Shown here: piece after piece, positions 60,778 through 64,000 of the stretch
How the letters are laid out: each line of letters begins with the position of its first letter
Position numbering within the stretch: the first letter of the stretch is position 1
DNA from: Mycolicibacterium brisbanense
GTDB lineage: Bacteria > Actinomycetota > Actinomycetes > Mycobacteriales > Mycobacteriaceae
Length of the DNA: 64,000 nt
Direction of reading: 5' to 3'
NCBI RefSeq assembly: GCF_001570425.1
Contig: NZ_BCSX01000015.1
Coordinates: 1-64,000, forward strand
Notes under the pieces: generated by a model
The model's database searches: none
Seen by the model: only the letters and a program-made list of their open reading frames with translations
What the model was told of the DNA's origin: nothing
Program-made: the position numbers and the translations under genes

Positions 60778-62283
60778 GTGACCAACCTCAGCACCAATCT
60801 CGTTGCAGCAGCGCAGAACTACCCCGATCGAACGGCCCTTCGCTGCGACGGTACGGCCCTGAGCTTCGCCGAGTTCAACACCGCGGCGGCCCGCGTCGCC
60901 ACGTTCCTGGACCGCGCGGGCATCGCCCCCGGCGACCGGGTCGGCATTATGCTGCCGAACAGTGCGGCATTCGCCGTCGCGTACTACGGCATCATGCGCC
61001 TGGGGGCCATCGCCGTCCCGATGAACCCACTGCTGAAGGCGCGCGAGGTCGAGTTCTACCTCGCCAACACCGGCGCGAAAGCTCTGTTCGGCGCCCCCGC
61101 CTTCGCCGCGGCCGCCACCGACGGCGCCACGGCCGCGGGTGCGCAGGCCTGGCTGGTCGACGATGCCACGCTGCCCACCCTGATCGCGGACCTGCCCGAA
61201 CAGCCCGCACCCGTCGAGCGGGCCGACACCGACACCGCGGTGGTGCTGCACACCTCCGGCACCACCGGCAAACCCAAAGGCGCCGAGCTGACCCACGGTG
61301 GCCTGCGCCGCAACGCCGAGGTCACCTTGCGCACGCTGATCGGAGTCGGCCCGGACGACGTGATCATGGGCTGCCTGCCGCTGTTCCATGTGTTCGGCCT
61401 GACGTGTGGCCTCAACGCCGCGGTGGCCGTCGGCGCGACGCTTGTGCTGATCCCCCGCTTCGAGCCGCGCACCGTGCTGCAGGCGATCGAACGCGAGCGG
61501 GTGACGGTCTTCGAGGGCGTGCCGACCATGTACTCCGCGCTGCTCGCCGTGGCACCCGAATTCCCCAGTGCGGCAAAGACTTTGCGGATCTGCGCGTCCG
61601 GCGGCGCGGCCCTGCCCGTGCCGGTGCTCACCGAGTTCGAGCAGACGTTCGGCACCACGATCCTGGAGGGCTACGGGCTCTCCGAGACCTCACCGGTGGC
61701 CTGCTTCAACCACCCCGACCGCGAGCGCAAGGCCGGCTCGATCGGCACACCGATCGAAGGGGTCGAGATGCGCGTCGTCGACGACAGCGGCACCGAGGTC
61801 GCCCCCGGGGAGCCCGGCGAGATCCAGATCCGCGGCCACAACGTCATGAAGGGCTACTGGAACCTGCCCGAGGCCACCGCGGCGGCGATCTCGCCGGACG
61901 GCTGGTTCGGCACCGGTGACATCGGCAAGGTCGACGACGACGGCTACTTCTACATAGTCGACCGCAAGAAGCAGATGATCATCCGTGGCGGCCTGAACAT
62001 CTACCCGCGCGAGATCGAAGAGGTGCTCTACGAGCACCCGGCTGTGGCAGAGGCCTGCGTCGTCGGCATCCCGCACGACTCACTCGGCGAGGAGGTCGGC
62101 GCGGCGGTCGCGCTCAAAGACGGCGCCCAGACCGCACCCGAGGAGCTGCGCGACTTCGTCAAAGAACGCGTCGCCGCGTACAAGTACCCGCGCCGCGTCT
62201 GGCTGGTCGACGCCCTGCCCAAAGGACCGACCGGCAAGATCCTGCGCCGCGAAATCGCCATCCCCACCACTGAAAGCAACTGA
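60778..62283 (+). CDS. Acyl-CoA synthetase / long-chain fatty acid-CoA ligase (FadD-like)
   Basis: 501 residues, ANL superfamily. A3 P-loop LHTSGTTGKPKGAELTHGG; A5 ILEGYGLSETSPVACFNHP; A7-A8 GWFGTGDIGKVDDDGYFYIVDRKKQMIIRGGLNIYPREIEE; A10 Lys in LPKGPTGKILRREI. It activates a carboxylic acid as acyl-AMP and passes it to CoA. GTG at 60778 is fixed by GGAGGA 4 bases upstream. The next gene, 5 bases on, is PHA-synthase-like, so the acyl-CoA may be its substrate. Chain-length choice cannot be read. Confidence 0.92.
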   Translation: MTNLSTNLVAAAQNYPDRTALRCDGTALSFAEFNTAAARVATFLDRAGIAPGDRVGIMLPNSAAFAVAYYGIMRLGAIAVPMNPLLKAREVEFYLANTGAKALFGAPAFAAAATDGATAAGAQAWLVDDATLPTLIADLPEQPAPVERADTDTAVVLHTSGTTGKPKGAELTHGGLRRNAEVTLRTLIGVGPDDVIMGCLPLFHVFGLTCGLNAAVAVGATLVLIPRFEPRTVLQAIERERVTVFEGVPTMYSALLAVAPEFPSAAKTLRICASGGAALPVPVLTEFEQTFGTTILEGYGLSETSPVACFNHPDRERKAGSIGTPIEGVEMRVVDDSGTEVAPGEPGEIQIRGHNVMKGYWNLPEATAAAISPDGWFGTGDIGKVDDDGYFYIVDRKKQMIIRGGLNIYPREIEEVLYEHPAVAEACVVGIPHDSLGEEVGAAVALKDGAQTAPEELRDFVKERVAAYKYPRRVWLVDALPKGPTGKILRREIAIPTTESN

Positions 62284-62288
62284 TTGCC

Positions 62289-63974
62289 ATGACCGACAAC
62301 CGTTTCGACGAACTCGCCGCACCCCTGGATCTGCTGCTGGTCAATTCGACGCGCAGCTTCGCCGGGCGCATGATGCCCAACCAGTCCTGGGCCAGGCTCG
62401 GGGGCAGCCTGGCCCGTCAGCCCCGCACCGTCGCCGACCAGATCGGCGACCTCGGCCGGGAACTCTCCACGATCGCGACCGGCCACTCCGACCGCGCTCC
62501 CGCCCGCTCGGACAAGCGGTTCACCGACCCCGCCTGGCAGGGCAATCCGTTGATGCGTCGCACCATGCAGGCATATCTGGCGTCGGCCGACACCGCCGAG
62601 GCGCTGTTCGCCGCCGCCGATCTGGACTGGCGAGACCGCGACAGGATGCGATTCGTCCTCGACAACATCCTCGAAGGCCTCTCGCCCAGCAACAGCCCGA
62701 TCCTGAGCCCACTGGGCTGGAAGGCGCTCATCGACACCGGTGGCCTGTCCGCGGTGCGCGGCCTGAAGGCCTTCGCCCGCGACATGGCCTCCAAGCCCAG
62801 GGTGCCCGCCATGGTGGAACCCGACGCGTACACCGTCGGTGAGACGGTCGCGATCACCAAGGGCGCGGTGGTGCTCAAGACGCGCATGTTCGAGCTGATC
62901 CACTACGCACCGCAGACCCCTACCGTCCGGCAGATTCCGCTGCTGATGGTGCCACCGGTGATCAACAAGTACTACATCATGGACATCGCGCCGGGCCGCA
63001 GCATGATCGAGTACTTCGTGCAGCACGGCCAGCAGGTGTTCGCCATCTCATGGCGTAATCCTCAGGCCCGGCACCAGGATTGGGGATTCGACGCCTACGG
63101 TGGCGCGATCGTCGAGGCGCTCGACGCGGTCCGGGAGATTGCGGGCACTGACAGTGCACACCTGCTGGCGACCTGCTCGGGCGGAATTCTGGCGGCGATG
63201 GTGGCCGCACATCTGGCTGAGATCGGCGAAGCCGACAAGATCGCCGGGCTGACCCTGGCCGTCACGGTGCTGGACCAGAACCGCGCAGGTTTCGCCTCTG
63301 CGGCGATGAGCGAACGCTCCGCGCACGCCGCGATCCGGTCGTCGGCGCGCGCGGGTTACCTCGACGGGCGGGCCATGGCCGAGATGTTCGCCTGGCTACG
63401 GCCGACCGACCTGGTGTGGCGGTACTGGGTGAACAACTATGTGCAGGGCCGCGAACCGGCACCCTTCGACGTGCTGTTCTGGAATGCCGACACCACCAGG
63501 ATGACGGCCGCCCTGCACCGCGAGATGGTGTTGATGGGCCTGCACAATTCGCTCACCACACCGGGCGCGGTGAGCATGCTCGACACCCCCGTCGACCTCG
63601 GCAAGGTCACCACCGACGCCTACGTGATCGGCGGTGTGGCCGACCACATCTGCCCGTGGCAGGCCACCTACCGCAGTGCTCAGCTGCTGGGCAGCAAGGA
63701 CAACACCTACGTGCTGTCCACCAGCGGTCACATTGCCGCGCTGGTCAATCCGCCGGGTAACCCCAAGGCGTCGTATCGCGCGGGTGCTGTCGACGACGCG
63801 ACCGCCGACGAATGGCTCACCGAGAACGAACCCCAGAAAGATTCGTGGTGGCCGCACTACATCGCATGGCTCAGCGAGCGCAGCGGGCCGGAAGTCGATG
63901 CGCCCCAAGCTCTCGGCGGCCCCGACTACCAGCCGCTAGCCCCTGCACCGGGAACCTACGTCCATGAGAGCTGA
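62289..63974 (+). CDS. Poly(3-hydroxyalkanoate) synthase-like alpha/beta hydrolase
   Basis: 561 residues, the size of class II PhaC. N-terminal PhaC domain (RFTDPAWQGNPLMRRTMQAYLAS, NSPILSPLGWKALIDTGG), then the hydrolase core: LLMVPPVINKYYIMDIAPGRSMIEYFVQHGQQVFAISWRNP, lipase-like box with catalytic Cys ATCSGGILAAM, Asp in GGVADHICPW and His in STSGHIAALVNPPGN. The Cys in place of Ser is the PHA-synthase hallmark. It would polymerise 3-hydroxyacyl-CoA to storage polyester; no phasin, PhaA or PhaB gene is seen in the window. ATG at 62289, 5 bases after the ligase stop. Confidence 0.87.
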   Translation: MTDNRFDELAAPLDLLLVNSTRSFAGRMMPNQSWARLGGSLARQPRTVADQIGDLGRELSTIATGHSDRAPARSDKRFTDPAWQGNPLMRRTMQAYLASADTAEALFAAADLDWRDRDRMRFVLDNILEGLSPSNSPILSPLGWKALIDTGGLSAVRGLKAFARDMASKPRVPAMVEPDAYTVGETVAITKGAVVLKTRMFELIHYAPQTPTVRQIPLLMVPPVINKYYIMDIAPGRSMIEYFVQHGQQVFAISWRNPQARHQDWGFDAYGGAIVEALDAVREIAGTDSAHLLATCSGGILAAMVAAHLAEIGEADKIAGLTLAVTVLDQNRAGFASAAMSERSAHAAIRSSARAGYLDGRAMAEMFAWLRPTDLVWRYWVNNYVQGREPAPFDVLFWNADTTRMTAALHREMVLMGLHNSLTTPGAVSMLDTPVDLGKVTTDAYVIGGVADHICPWQATYRSAQLLGSKDNTYVLSTSGHIAALVNPPGNPKASYRAGAVDDATADEWLTENEPQKDSWWPHYIAWLSERSGPEVDAPQALGGPDYQPLAPAPGTYVHES

Positions 63975-63978
63975 GGCC

Positions 63979-64000
63979 ATGACCGAGACGTACATCGCCG
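63979..64000 (+). CDS. Start of a further gene (partial, 7 codons)
   Basis: ATG at 63979 opens MTETYIA, 4 bases after the PHA-synthase-like stop, with CTGAGG as possible ribosome site. The short sequence would fit the start of an acetyl-CoA acyltransferase (thiolase), which would suit the operon, but seven residues are not enough to say so. Confidence 0.4.

Overview
The window comes from a high-GC, fast-growing mycobacterium (Mycolicibacterium, very like M. smegmatis in gene content and order). Evidence: mycobacterial ribosomal proteins with long tails, sigL-rslA next to map-adk-secY, infA-rpmJ-rpsM-rpsK-rpsD-rpoA-rplQ-truA as one unit, rmlB-rmlC near infA, tandem cutinases, and tandem LCM-type SAM methyltransferases beside secY. 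No insertion sequence, phage gene, CRISPR array, tRNA or rRNA gene was seen.

Layout. 1-2.3 kb: the end of an unrecognised gene, a small secreted protein, and a divergent CGNR regulator/EamA exporter pair. 2.3-5.2 kb: four tandem secreted cutinases of two subtypes. 5.2-9.9 kb (minus strand): the translation/transcription operon infA to truA. 10.2-19.0 kb (plus): NfeD/flotillin pair, an unusual two-component redox-like system (receiver-glutaredoxin-like-TrxR-like fusion plus a cyclic-nucleotide-domain histidine kinase), two F420-type LLM oxidoreductases, and rmlB-rmlC for dTDP-rhamnose. 19-23.1 kb: P1 aminopeptidase plus APC permease, divergent from a TetR/EamA pair. 23.1-27.7 kb: an acetamidase locus (amiC, amiS, amiE, amiB on minus; a MarR regulator divergent), with a shared operator-like palindrome at both promoters. 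27.8-31.4 kb: valine catabolism (mmsA, acyl-CoA dehydrogenase, mmsB). 31.4-34.7 kb: a HAD-like protein, a NarL/GAF-kinase two-component pair and a MarR regulator.

34.8-40.5 kb (minus) is the most interesting stretch: sigL-rslA followed by four overlapping genes (ThDP enzyme, SRPBCC/cyclase-like, KAS III-like, HisC-like aminotransferase). A site TGAACC-N16-CGTGTC sits just before the ThDP gene and a related site TGAACT-N16-CGTATC sits before sigL, so the four genes look like a SigL-controlled small-molecule pathway.

40.6-43.4 kb: map, adk, secY. 43.6-47.3 kb: four tandem methyltransferases, ended by a 23-bp-arm palindrome. 47.4-53.9 kb: a catabolic cluster (2-hydroxyacid dehydrogenase, amidase, DUF3830 on minus; two maleate-isomerase-like proteins and a GntR regulator on plus; an MHS-type transporter), with a GntR-type palindrome in the divergent promoter region. 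54.2-56 kb: SppA. 56.1-59.4 kb: TetR regulator divergent from an APC permease plus NylB-like serine hydrolase, with two identical-arm operators. 59.4-64 kb: PucR-type regulator, acyl-CoA ligase, PHA-synthase-like protein and the first codons of a further gene.

The secY and alpha ribosomal operons lie on the same strand but about 32 kb apart, with mostly catabolic and regulatory genes between them. All functions are inferred from motifs, family resemblance and context; no search could be run.
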